Made by a program: the position numbers and the translations under genes
Shown here: in pieces, positions 14,943 through 22,117 of the stretch
Numbering within the stretch: the first letter of the stretch is position 1
Layout of the letters: every line of letters begins with the position of its first letter
DNA from: a virus
DNA: 28,328 nt
Virus record (IMG/VR): IMGVR_UViG_3300025645_000351
Span: 1 to 28,328 of that record
Reading direction: 5' to 3' (one strand)
Notes under the pieces: model-generated
Database searches by the model: none
What the model saw: only the letters and a program-made list of their open reading frames with translations
Told to the model about the DNA's origin: nothing

Positions 14943-16588
14943 TAAGCAACTGCCTTAACATTTTCAATAAATCTATCAAAAGCATCTGCCCCGGCATCAA
15001 CATTACCACCACCAACAGCCCGTACTACTGGTTCTGGTATTATGTATTCATTTTCTGCAAGGAGGTAAGATTGCTTACCCTCTAAAGAAGCTGGTATAGT
15101 ATCAACAGATCCACCTTTTTTTAATGCTACAGGAGTTCCATCTTCATTTTCTTTAGTGAGTGTTCCTTCCATATCATCGCCTTCTTGTGCGATAGATATA
15201 ACTTCACATATAACTTCATGCAATCTGTCCATACCATACATTTCCACAAACCTTGTTAAGGCTTCTTTTGGTGCTGCGCTTTCACACATAATAGCTTGAA
15301 CACCTTCATTGAAGACATTAGCACTATCTTCTAAAGCTACTTCTGATCTCATAGAGTCATCATCCATAACAGATTCACTTGGAACCATGTCTGTAGGAAT
15401 AGAACCAATTCCTTCTTCAATAACACCACCTTCTTGCATTCTTCTAGCTTTTTTCTTTTCTTTAAGAAGAAGCAATTCCTCGTCACTCAAACCTGAGAAC
15501 CTTCCTAAGTCACTAACACCAAAGAAATTTCCCATTATACCTGGAAGCTTACCACCCCTATCATAAACTTCTTGAGGATCAAATTGCTTCATCATACCAT
15601 CAAAAGATTTTGGTGCATTACCTGCTGTTACTGGATCTATCCTTGATGATAGACTAGGAGATGAACCCCTCAGAGATGGCATTAGCAAACCACCTAAGTC
15701 CATACGGACAGGTCCACCATATTGAGCGTATTTTGTTTCTCTATCTGCTGTTGATCCTTCAGGAAAGAAGTTCCTTGCACTTTCCCCAATTTTTTCTCTT
15801 GCTGGATCTTCAAAGAATCTAAACTCACCTCTATTATTTTGAGCAAAATCGCTAGGCATACTTCTTAATCTGCGTGTAGGAGGTGCAGCTTCTGGTATAT
15901 CATATATCTCACGATTATCATTAAATTCAGGATACTCAGGGAAAACAGCTGCTGTGCCAAGAGATCCTGCTAGTGATTGAAGACCTGGAGCTACCGCACT
16001 TCCTATTCCTGCACCCGTTTCACCAAGGGTTGCACTAAAAGGATTTGTAACAAGTTTAGAAAGAATAGGATTTGTTTCATTAAAACCTGTTGTAAATGCC
16101 TTTTTTGCTGCATCACTTACAAAGGTATCACCAACTGTTTCCCCGAAAGTAGTACCAATCTCCCCTGTTAATTCTGTAAGAGGTGTAAACCCTGTTGTTC
16201 CTGCTTCTGCCGCTTTGTCTGCAAAAGTACCCATAGCTCCTTTAGCTAAACTTCCAATACCATAAGACATAGCACCAGATAATAATGCTTGTTTTAAACT
16301 TCCTGTTTCAGCAAACTTACCAAGACCTGTTCCTATAGCTCCTGCACCTAATGCACCCAATCCACCTAACATCCCTGCTCCACCTAATGCACTTCCTGCT
16401 AATCCACCTAATAAAGGTAACAGAAAAGCAAACGCTTCGGGTTGCCCGGTATCTGGATTGATAGTCATCTTATCGCCACTCATAGCGTTCATGATCCCTA
16501 CTTCAGCAGGGTTCATATGAACAAGCATCGAGTCTCCGTATCGACCCTTACTAGCTAATTGGTTGGCTTGTGGTGCTAATTCGTACAT
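14942..16588 (-). CDS. Putative virion protein with Gly/Ala hydrophobic region
   Basis: 548 residues. An N-terminal segment with SMLVHMNPAEVGIMNAMSGD is followed by a Gly/Leu/Ala hydrophobic stretch at about 53-95 (LLPLLGGLAGSALGGAGMLG). The middle is Thr/Gly/Phe-rich, then a basic patch EKKKARRMQEGG and an acidic helical section. The C-terminus has SYLLAENEYIIPEPVVRAVG and GGNVDAGADAFDRFIENV. The (A/S)-x-x-EYIIP...V...GGG...GA...D tail is one I have seen at the end of phage virion proteins of unknown role. It is placed between nozzle and gp13-like genes. It is the first gene after the longest gap and its own promoter candidate. The RBS is weak (GGA about 10 bases before ATG). Confidence 0.7.
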   Translation of the reverse strand: MYELAPQANQLASKGRYGDSMLVHMNPAEVGIMNAMSGDKMTINPDTGQPEAFAFLLPLLGGLAGSALGGAGMLGGLGALGAGAIGTGLGKFAETGSLKQALLSGAMSYGIGSLAKGAMGTFADKAAEAGTTGFTPLTELTGEIGTTFGETVGDTFVSDAAKKAFTTGFNETNPILSKLVTNPFSATLGETGAGIGSAVAPGLQSLAGSLGTAAVFPEYPEFNDNREIYDIPEAAPPTRRLRSMPSDFAQNNRGEFRFFEDPAREKIGESARNFFPEGSTADRETKYAQYGGPVRMDLGGLLMPSLRGSSPSLSSRIDPVTAGNAPKSFDGMMKQFDPQEVYDRGGKLPGIMGNFFGVSDLGRFSGLSDEELLLLKEKKKARRMQEGGVIEEGIGSIPTDMVPSESVMDDDSMRSEVALEDSANVFNEGVQAIMCESAAPKEALTRFVEMYGMDRLHEVICEVISIAQEGDDMEGTLTKENEDGTPVALKKGGSVDTIPASLEGKQSYLLAENEYIIPEPVVRAVGGGNVDAGADAFDRFIENVKAVA

Positions 16589-16633
16589 ATTAATTATCCA
16601 ATTGTCTTTGTTAAGTTAACTAACATTATCCTT

Positions 16634-16662
16634 AGAATATCATTAGAGTTGAAAATTGTCAC
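16634..16662 (-). promoter_or_regulatory. Candidate sigma70-type promoter for the ejection block
   Basis: On the minus strand GTGACA (16662-16657) and TATTCT (16639-16634) are separated by exactly 17 bases. They match 5 of 6 and 4 of 6 positions of TTGACA/TATAAT. The site lies in the 73-bp gap (16589-16661), the longest intergenic stretch here, with the -35 box on the nozzle stop codon. In A+T-rich DNA chance matches are common, so this is tentative. Nothing else is evident in the gap beyond a short GTTAACTTAAC palindrome-like string. Confidence 0.35.
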
Positions 16663-18548
16663 TATCTTCTACCATCAGGTCTAATATGAACACGAGGTGT
16701 GCCTAATCTCCACTGCACTTCCGTGTCTTCACTGGCTACTTTTAGGGCAAAAGACCTACCTCTTAGACGCATATAGATCTCTTCTGTGTACTGTTCTACT
16801 AATGTTGAAGTCTCTGCTTGTGACTGCGTTACCCCATTAGATTCTGTTTGAAGGTACTCTCCACCAGGATAGTTCCTTGTTTTTAAAGTAAAAGTTGCAC
16901 TTGGAGATGCAGATGATGAGCCATCAAATGTTAAATCTGGTATAACATGTGATACTGAAACAAACCTCTCACCCTCTCCTATACTTAACTGAGAGGATTC
17001 TATATAAGATGATATACCTGAAGCAGGAATTGTGCTTCCATCATCGAGTAAAAACTCGTGATAATACAAGTAGTTATCTGTCCCTGCTGCTCTAGGATAA
17101 TCATCTAAACCACGATCAACCCATGCTGTCCTTGTAAGAGTGCCGTAATACCATATCTGGTCTTGGTAGTTATACGTGACATAGCGATCTATCTCATCAC
17201 TAGATGAAGAACAATAGAACCACATAATCTCATTAAAAGAACTGTTTGATGCCGCAAAGAATTTTTCTGTTTGAGAATTATTAAAGTCATTAAAGACATA
17301 ACTCTTTACAGAACAAGGGATCTTCTGGACACCTCCTCCAGAGAACACATAGAAATCTCTCTTACCCATCCAATATACAGTATCATCAACAGCCTTTGCC
17401 GTCATCGGTCCAATGATTGTTATATTGTTTGATAACTGCGTAATACCAAAAGTAAATGGTGGTCCCAAGTATCGCATAACATGTAAGCTTACATCCGTAA
17501 AAACAAGCACACCTTGCTTTGTTTCTATAGCCGTAACAATCTCAGAACCTGTTCCAAGCTTAATGGAACCTGCTGTATTGCTTGCTTCTGTAGTCCACGT
17601 TGTTAAACTCTCTTGCCCACTAAACCTAATAAGCAAAGGATCTTGTGTTCCTATCGCATCTTCTGGGTCGCAGCCAAAGACAATAATGTGTCTGTCAACA
17701 TCGCTTACTAATACCTGATTCGCTAAAGTTGGAGTTGTAGAATCTGCTCCTGCCAAAGTTGCTAATTCAACAGCCCTGCCAAAAGGAGATCCAGAATTAC
17801 CTGATCTGTCCCAATAGTAAATACCAGCGTTACGTGGGTTTATCAACATATCTTCGCCAAAATTATCGTGACTCCAAAGACGCAAAGACGCTCCAGAAGC
17901 AATAATACTTGAACTAGAACCCCATGTTCCTCGACCCCAGGTTCCTGCTCCCCACCCACTACCTGCAACACTGGTGTCTAAACCAATATTAATTTGATAA
18001 GCTGCAACAGTAGATCCACCACCACTGCCTGTATCAGAGCTATTGGCAGTAGCTGTTGCTGTAAACTTATAACTGTTAGCATTAACTATTTCTGTAATCT
18101 CATACTCTTGATTAAGCACTGCTGCTGTGATAGCACCACCAAGACTAGCCGCATCACTAAAGGTCACAAAGTCACCTTGGATTGCCCCATGTCCTGTTTC
18201 TGAGGTTGTGATAACCGCAGAACCATCGACAGCCGCAAAGGTAGGATCTCCTGCACTTGTTGTAGCTCTAATCGGAGTTATATCGTTTAACGAACCACCC
18301 TCATCAATATAATATTTAAGGTTGGTTCCCAAACCCATATACTGAGTGCCGTCTAATCCAACAAAAGTATGCATAGCCCTAGCAGTTCCCAAGAACTGAT
18401 TGCTGCTTTCTCTTACCCAACCACCTATTTTCTCAGGCACACCTGATCTAAATCGTACCTTATCGCAGTCATACCAACCACCTTCATTAGAATACGATGT
18501 TGTTTCTCTGTTTATCCCTGGTCTAAATTGCAATTTAGTTAATGTCAT
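16662..18548 (-). CDS. Tail nozzle protein (P22 gp10/T7 gp12-like)
   Basis: 628 residues from the chosen start, beginning MTLTKLQFRPGINRETTSYS and GGWYDCDKVRFRSGVPEKIG. This N-terminal pattern (x-F-x-PGI-x-x-E-T-x-x...GGW-x-D-x-DKVRFR-x-G-x-PEKIGGW) is typical of the P22 gp10/T7 gp12 nozzle family, whose hexamer extends the tail below the adaptor and gates DNA. The rest is beta-rich, with DRHIIVFGCDPED, YYWDRSGN and a C-terminal EIYMRLRGRSFALKV. A reading 16 codons longer exists, but its extra segment lies within the previous gene. The shorter ATG at 18548 has GAGG about 9 bases upstream, so I chose it; it still overlaps the upstream gene by 14 bases. It carries GWGAGTWGRGTWG at about residue 197, also seen in the 113-aa protein. 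Confidence 0.85.
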   Translation of the reverse strand: MTLTKLQFRPGINRETTSYSNEGGWYDCDKVRFRSGVPEKIGGWVRESSNQFLGTARAMHTFVGLDGTQYMGLGTNLKYYIDEGGSLNDITPIRATTSAGDPTFAAVDGSAVITTSETGHGAIQGDFVTFSDAASLGGAITAAVLNQEYEITEIVNANSYKFTATATANSSDTGSGGGSTVAAYQINIGLDTSVAGSGWGAGTWGRGTWGSSSSIIASGASLRLWSHDNFGEDMLINPRNAGIYYWDRSGNSGSPFGRAVELATLAGADSTTPTLANQVLVSDVDRHIIVFGCDPEDAIGTQDPLLIRFSGQESLTTWTTEASNTAGSIKLGTGSEIVTAIETKQGVLVFTDVSLHVMRYLGPPFTFGITQLSNNITIIGPMTAKAVDDTVYWMGKRDFYVFSGGGVQKIPCSVKSYVFNDFNNSQTEKFFAASNSSFNEIMWFYCSSSSDEIDRYVTYNYQDQIWYYGTLTRTAWVDRGLDDYPRAAGTDNYLYYHEFLLDDGSTIPASGISSYIESSQLSIGEGERFVSVSHVIPDLTFDGSSSASPSATFTLKTRNYPGGEYLQTESNGVTQSQAETSTLVEQYTEEIYMRLRGRSFALKVASEDTEVQWRLGTPRVHIRPDGRR

Positions 18549-19020
18549 AATAGGCAACCTCACTGCTCTGTACAAAAACAAAACCAAATAAAGCAACAGC
18601 TACGGCAAACATAGCAACAATCAAAACAGCAATACAAATATCTTTGATCATCTTCTTACGCAGTAGTTCTTTTTTAAACTCTCTTGCTTTTTCAGCACGA
18701 ACCCTAGCTATTTCTCCTTGTAACGCTTCCCAAGCCCCAGGCTTCCCGTACAACTGGAATGCGGATCTTAACTCATCTCTTAACTCATCCTGCTCTTTCT
18801 TACGGAAGAACGAGTCTATTGCATCACTCTCAACCATTCCTAGTTTTGCTAACAAACCTTTCTTCTTTACCTCACTATGAGATTGAAGTGCAGCTTCACC
18901 TTTAGCATATTTAGCCGCAGCGTTAGATAAACTACTGACATCTTTCCCAATTTTGACAGCAGTCATTATTGCTGCGTGAGCAGATTTAATTGCAGAAAAT
19001 GCTGTAATAGGGTCTATCAT
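18535..19020 (-). CDS. C-terminally membrane-anchored protein, unknown
   Basis: 161 residues. The N-terminal 45 are Ala/Ser-rich helices (ITAFSAIKSAHAAIMTAVKI), then basic KKKGLLAKLGM, a charged helical region with LYGKPGAWEALQGEIARVRA (about 91-110) and KEFKKELLRKKM-like sequence, and one strong membrane segment at about 128-150 (ICIAVLIVAMFAVAVALFGF) close to the end. Similar proteins with this GKPG-x-WEA motif and a terminal helix occur beside tail genes of marine and other podoviruses (recollection); function unknown. The start overlaps the 58-aa gene as ATGA, and the end overlaps the nozzle by 14 bases. Confidence 0.75.
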   Translation of the reverse strand: MIDPITAFSAIKSAHAAIMTAVKIGKDVSSLSNAAAKYAKGEAALQSHSEVKKKGLLAKLGMVESDAIDSFFRKKEQDELRDELRSAFQLYGKPGAWEALQGEIARVRAEKAREFKKELLRKKMIKDICIAVLIVAMFAVAVALFGFVFVQSSEVAYYDIN

Positions 19021-19193
19021 TTCTCTTTTTCTTTTTCTTTCTCATTGTTGTGAAACACAAACAGTTGTCTCACTTGTTCTTTCAGTGCTTCTACATCCAC
19101 CCATATTTTTGACAAGATAAATATTAAAGTTGTTAACCCTATTATTATCGGGTACAGACTTGATACAACCTGTATTATCTCTGCTGTTTCCAT
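19017..19193 (-). CDS. Small single-TM protein, 58 aa
   Basis: A 58-codon gene beginning METAEIIQVVSSLYPIIIGL, with one membrane helix at about 9-30, then SKIWVDVEALKEQVRQL (short coiled coil) and a Glu/Lys tail (EKEKEKEK). It fills the space between the 125-aa and 161-aa genes, starting 3 bases after the former's TGA and overlapping the latter's ATG as ATGA, which argues that it is real. The layout (N-terminal helix plus charged coiled coil) resembles small inner-membrane spanin or holin-type proteins, but no lipobox partner is visible nearby, so I do not assign a role. Confidence 0.6.
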   Translation of the reverse strand: METAEIIQVVSSLYPIIIGLTTLIFILSKIWVDVEALKEQVRQLFVFHNNEKEKEKEK

Positions 19194-19196
19194 ATA

Positions 19197-19574
19197 TCAC
19201 TCTTCAACTACCCAGCTTGTTGAATCTTCATCCCATCTGTACATCTTAGGTGGATCACCCTCACCTGAATCAGAAGGTAACGCAACAGGAGCTTCCCAAA
19301 CACAAGTGCTTTCATTTAATACCCAAGAGTTAAAAGGTTTTGGTGAATAAAAAGCATTTCTTGTTGAATCATAAGTACTACCAACACCTGCATAATTTTT
19401 GCGGAAGTTGCCGTTGTAAGAGGTCTGAACCCAAGTGCCACCAAATAATTTTTGACAGTGAGCTATTCCAATACTCTCCGTTTCTTTGCCATCAGCAAGA
19501 GCCGTGTCAGCGTTAGATACTACCACTACTCGTAATACTAAACTGTTTGAATCTATCTCTGCAAAATGTGCCAT
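19197..19574 (-). CDS. Conserved MAHF protein of marine phages, unknown
   Basis: 125 residues starting MAHFAEIDSNSLVLRVVVVS. The core has GIAHCQKLFGGTWVQTSYNG and FRKNYAGVGSTYDSTRNAFY followed by SPKPFNSWVLNESTC, and the tail has YRWDEDSTSWV. I recall this as one of the commonest small proteins in cyanophage and pelagic phage genomes, with no assigned function; its neighbours here are fibre genes. It is a compact, aromatic-rich protein without a membrane segment, and might be a virion or fibre-tip component (inference). The usual W-x-x-P...Y-x-W-D-E ending is intact. Confidence 0.8.
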   Translation of the reverse strand: MAHFAEIDSNSLVLRVVVVSNADTALADGKETESIGIAHCQKLFGGTWVQTSYNGNFRKNYAGVGSTYDSTRNAFYSPKPFNSWVLNESTCVWEAPVALPSDSGEGDPPKMYRWDEDSTSWVVEE

Positions 19575-19583
19575 CTTATATCC

Positions 19584-20180
19584 TTATAATTTTAACTCTG
19601 TTAATCTATCGTCACTACCTATCGCTCCTTTTACAAAAGTATTGAACGATAAACTTATCCTTGTTTTTCCTTCTGGAACTTTAAAAACACTGTGTGGCAA
19701 GCTTGAAGGAAATAAATATAAGTCTCCTATGTCCGTTTCGTACCACCAGCTTTGTGAATTATAGGCGTTCCATTCTTTTGTTTCTAACTGAATTATCTTA
19801 TAACCCTCGTTAAAAAAATTAATCCTGTCTCTTTTTGGGTCAGTATCTATATAAAAAACTCCAGAAACTATTGAGTTAGGATGAGCGTGTTTGTGATGAT
19901 ACTCACCTTCCTCTGTATAATTAATCCAAGATTGTGTGATGTATATATCATTACCTTCAACTGGACTTAGTGTATGATCTACATAATCTTTTAAAGATTC
20001 TTCTAAAAATGTATTAAGTTTCAATAACTTAGTGTTTTTTAAAACGTAATGATCTACACTTGTTTTGTTTCCTTCGTTTTGTTTTTTCTCCTGTTTGTTA
20101 ATAAATTTTAATTCTGCTCTGGTTAAATCTCTTTCTATTTTGTAATGCCCAACAGGTGTTGGAAATAAATTATAAATCAT
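19584..20180 (-). CDS. 2OG-Fe(II) oxygenase family protein
   Basis: 198 residues. The N-terminus IYNLFPTPVGHYKI is typical of phage 2OG oxygenases (2OG-FeII_Oxy_5-like). Core: SWINYTEEGEYHHKHAHPNS (84-103), SGVFYID (106-112), a strand pattern RINFF, GDLYLFPSSLPHSV (152-165) and KTRISLSFN (172-180). Probable metal ligands are H98 or H100 and H163, and R174 would bind 2-oxoglutarate. The expected chemistry is hydroxylation with 2-oxoglutarate and O2; the substrate is unknown. Set among fibre genes, it may modify a virion or host surface molecule, but this is speculation. The start overlaps the previous TAA as TAATG. Confidence 0.85.
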   Translation of the reverse strand: MIYNLFPTPVGHYKIERDLTRAELKFINKQEKKQNEGNKTSVDHYVLKNTKLLKLNTFLEESLKDYVDHTLSPVEGNDIYITQSWINYTEEGEYHHKHAHPNSIVSGVFYIDTDPKRDRINFFNEGYKIIQLETKEWNAYNSQSWWYETDIGDLYLFPSSLPHSVFKVPEGKTRISLSFNTFVKGAIGSDDRLTELKL

Positions 20181-20434
20181 TAATGCATAGCTTTTTCAAA
20201 TTTTTCATCTTCTTTCTCTAAAGCTTTAATCTGTTCAGGCAACCAAATAGAATTTATCTTATCTTCAAATTTTTTAGATAACTCCATTACCTCATAAACT
20301 TCTTCGATTGTTGGGCAAGGTCGTGGGTCATCCCATCTAGTAAATACATTGTTAGATATCTCCCACTTTGCTTTTGGTCTTAACAGTTCCATCGCAACAT
20401 CTATCCCGTAAAATCTATATATTTTAGCATCCAT
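20180..20434 (-). CDS. Small conserved protein beside the tail fibre
   Basis: 84 residues starting MDAKIYRFYGIDVAMELLRP, with KAKWEISNNVFTRWDDPRPC, then PTIEEVYEVMELSKKFEDKI and NSIWLPEQIKALEKE. The RFYG...LLRP-x-A-x-x-EISN...W-x-DPRP-x-P-x-x-EE pattern is familiar from short proteins directly downstream of phage fibre genes, where fibre-assembly chaperones often sit. That role is plausible by place and size but not shown. There is no membrane segment. The C-terminal third is a charged helix. Confidence 0.65.
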   Translation of the reverse strand: MDAKIYRFYGIDVAMELLRPKAKWEISNNVFTRWDDPRPCPTIEEVYEVMELSKKFEDKINSIWLPEQIKALEKEDEKFEKAMH

Positions 20435-20444
20435 AAATATTCCC

Positions 20445-22016
20445 CTATTCTTCTAATTTAATAACAACAACGCCAGAGCCACCTGCGTTACCATTGAAAA
20501 AAGTACCCCCACTTCTTCCTCCACCACCACCACCACCACCAGTGTTAGCCGTTCCTGCTACTCCAACTCCTGAATGATTTCCTGCACCACCACCACCAGA
20601 GCCGCCAGCACCTCCACCATTAGCTTGCGATCCTCCACCGCCTCCACCTGCTCTAGTTACAGATGAACCTGATAATGTTGAAGCTGTCCCTGCTCCTCCA
20701 GCACCACCAGCAGTACTGCTTCCATTAACACCTACAGCAGCGGCTCCACCGCCACCTCCTCCACCAAAGGAAGGTGAACTACCATTATTTGTTCCACCAT
20801 TGCTGCCCTGAGAAGGGCTTACGGAAGGCGTGTTTCCCGAACCACCAGCTACACTACCGCCAGAAGAAGAACCTCCCCCACCTGAACCACCATTTGCACC
20901 AGCTTGACCAGCAGAAGGACCATTAGAACCACCCCCGCCACCACCAGAAGAAGTTATGGAAGCTGGGCTACCAATCGAAGAGTCACCCCCTGAAGCCCCT
21001 GCGTTATTTCCAAATGTACCTGTTGCTCCACCAGCACCCACTGTTATTGTGTACTCTGTTCCAGCACTAACACTTAAACTTGTTCCTGTTCTAAAGCCTC
21101 CTGCTCCACCGCCACCACCACAGTTTCCACCACCAGCACCACCTGCGACAACAAGATAAGAAATATCAGTGACACCAACAGGGCAAACCCATTTACCTGT
21201 TGCGTTAAAAGTATAAGAAGCAAGTCCTGAAGTAGTATAACTGACAACAATAACGCCAGATCCGCCAGAAGACCCTAGTCCACCCGTAGATTGACCACCA
21301 CCGCCTCCGCCTCCGCCACCAGTATTTGCTGAAGCCGCACTTGGGGCTGAATCATTTACACTACCTGCGGCTCCTCCACCTGAACCACCTGCTGCAGCTC
21401 CTGCTGGTGAAACGAAAGAACCACCACCTCCACCGCCTGCTCTAGTTACAGAACTACCACTAATGGTTGAAGCTGTTCCATTTCCACCTGCTCCACCAAT
21501 TCCATTATTTGAAGCAGAACCTGCTGCACCTACGGCTCCTGCTCCACCGCCACCACCTGCTGCTCCTATATTTCCTGCATTTGTTGCACCTGCTCCACCA
21601 TTACTTCCCTGAGAGGGACTAACCGAAGGAGTGTTTCCAGAACCACCTGCTCTACCTGTAGTTCCTTGACCACCACCGCCACCAGAACCTCCGTCACGAC
21701 CAACAGTAGCAGAACCTGCTGTTCCACCACCACCGCCACCGCCACCTGCGGAGGATATAGAAGCTGGACTACCAATCGAAGAAGCAACTCCATCGCTACC
21801 AACAGCACCGCCAGCAGGACCATTTGCCCCACCACCTGCTCCGATAGTTAACGTGTAAACTGTGCTAGAGGAAACGGATAAAGCAGTGCCTGTTCTAAAA
21901 CCACCAGCACCTCCACCACCTCCACGATTTGTTCCTCCTCCACCGCCTCCTGCAACTACTAGATAATTAATTTCAGACACACCTGTTGGTGGACTCCAAG
22001 TGGTCGTTGCATTAAA
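20445..22016 (-). repeat. Intragenic duplication of a ~260-residue Gly-rich module
   Basis: Module A spans 22016-21210 and module B 21209-20445, offset by 807 bases (269 codons). A 16-residue block is identical in both, although its DNA differs at many synonymous positions. The duplication is therefore old and maintained at protein level. Confidence 0.8.
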
Positions 22017-22109
22017 TATTTGAATAACAGTTAATTGACCTTCTTGTAGTAAATTCATGCCGTAATTACGAGAAGCTGCGGAACCAAAAGAAGAAAGTAT
22101 AGGAGCCAT
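20445..22109 (-). CDS. Glycine-rich tail fibre/adhesin-like protein, two modules
   Basis: 554 residues, extraordinarily Gly-rich (runs of 6-9 Gly). After 31 leader residues, two homologous modules follow: 32-300 and 301-554. Each opens with FNAT-x-x-W-x-x-P-x-GV-x-x-I-x-YLVVAGG, continues GGGGAGGFRTGT-x-LSVS and T-x-GAGG, contains GSPASI(S/T)S, an identical SGNTPSVSPSQGSNGG, then SGSSVTRAGGGGGGS and TGGGGGGGG, and ends SGV(I/V)V(V/I). The opening matches a glycine-rich domain known from phage receptor-binding proteins. The Gly repeats could form polyglycine-II helices as in S16-type adhesin tips. It probably forms a fibre or fibre tip contacting the host, next to the 528-aa fibre. Confidence 0.75.
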   Translation of the reverse strand: MAPILSSFGSAASRNYGMNLLQEGQLTVIQIFNATTTWSPPTGVSEINYLVVAGGGGGGTNRGGGGGAGGFRTGTALSVSSSTVYTLTIGAGGGANGPAGGAVGSDGVASSIGSPASISSAGGGGGGGGTAGSATVGRDGGSGGGGGQGTTGRAGGSGNTPSVSPSQGSNGGAGATNAGNIGAAGGGGGAGAVGAAGSASNNGIGGAGGNGTASTISGSSVTRAGGGGGGSFVSPAGAAAGGSGGGAAGSVNDSAPSAASANTGGGGGGGGGQSTGGLGSSGGSGVIVVSYTTSGLASYTFNATGKWVCPVGVTDISYLVVAGGAGGGNCGGGGGAGGFRTGTSLSVSAGTEYTITVGAGGATGTFGNNAGASGGDSSIGSPASITSSGGGGGGSNGPSAGQAGANGGSGGGGSSSGGSVAGGSGNTPSVSPSQGSNGGTNNGSSPSFGGGGGGGAAAVGVNGSSTAGGAGGAGTASTLSGSSVTRAGGGGGGSQANGGGAGGSGGGGAGNHSGVGVAGTANTGGGGGGGGRSGGTFFNGNAGGSGVVVIKLEE

Positions 22110-22117
22110 AGTTTTAA

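Noticed and set aside
14023-14958. Several plus-strand frames opposite the gp14-like and gp13-like genes
   Set aside because: Cys/Ser/Arg-rich or irregular translations without SD, lying across the junction of two real genes.
16606-16625. Terminator hairpin in the 73-bp gap
   Set aside because: Only a short A+T-only GTTAACTTAAC string is present, with no G+C-rich stem or following T run.
18549-18596. 16-residue N-terminal extension of the nozzle (MLYLVLFLYRAVRLPI) as a signal peptide
   Set aside because: It lies inside the upstream gene and lacks an RBS; the ATG at 18548 has GAGG upstream and gives the family-typical N-terminus.
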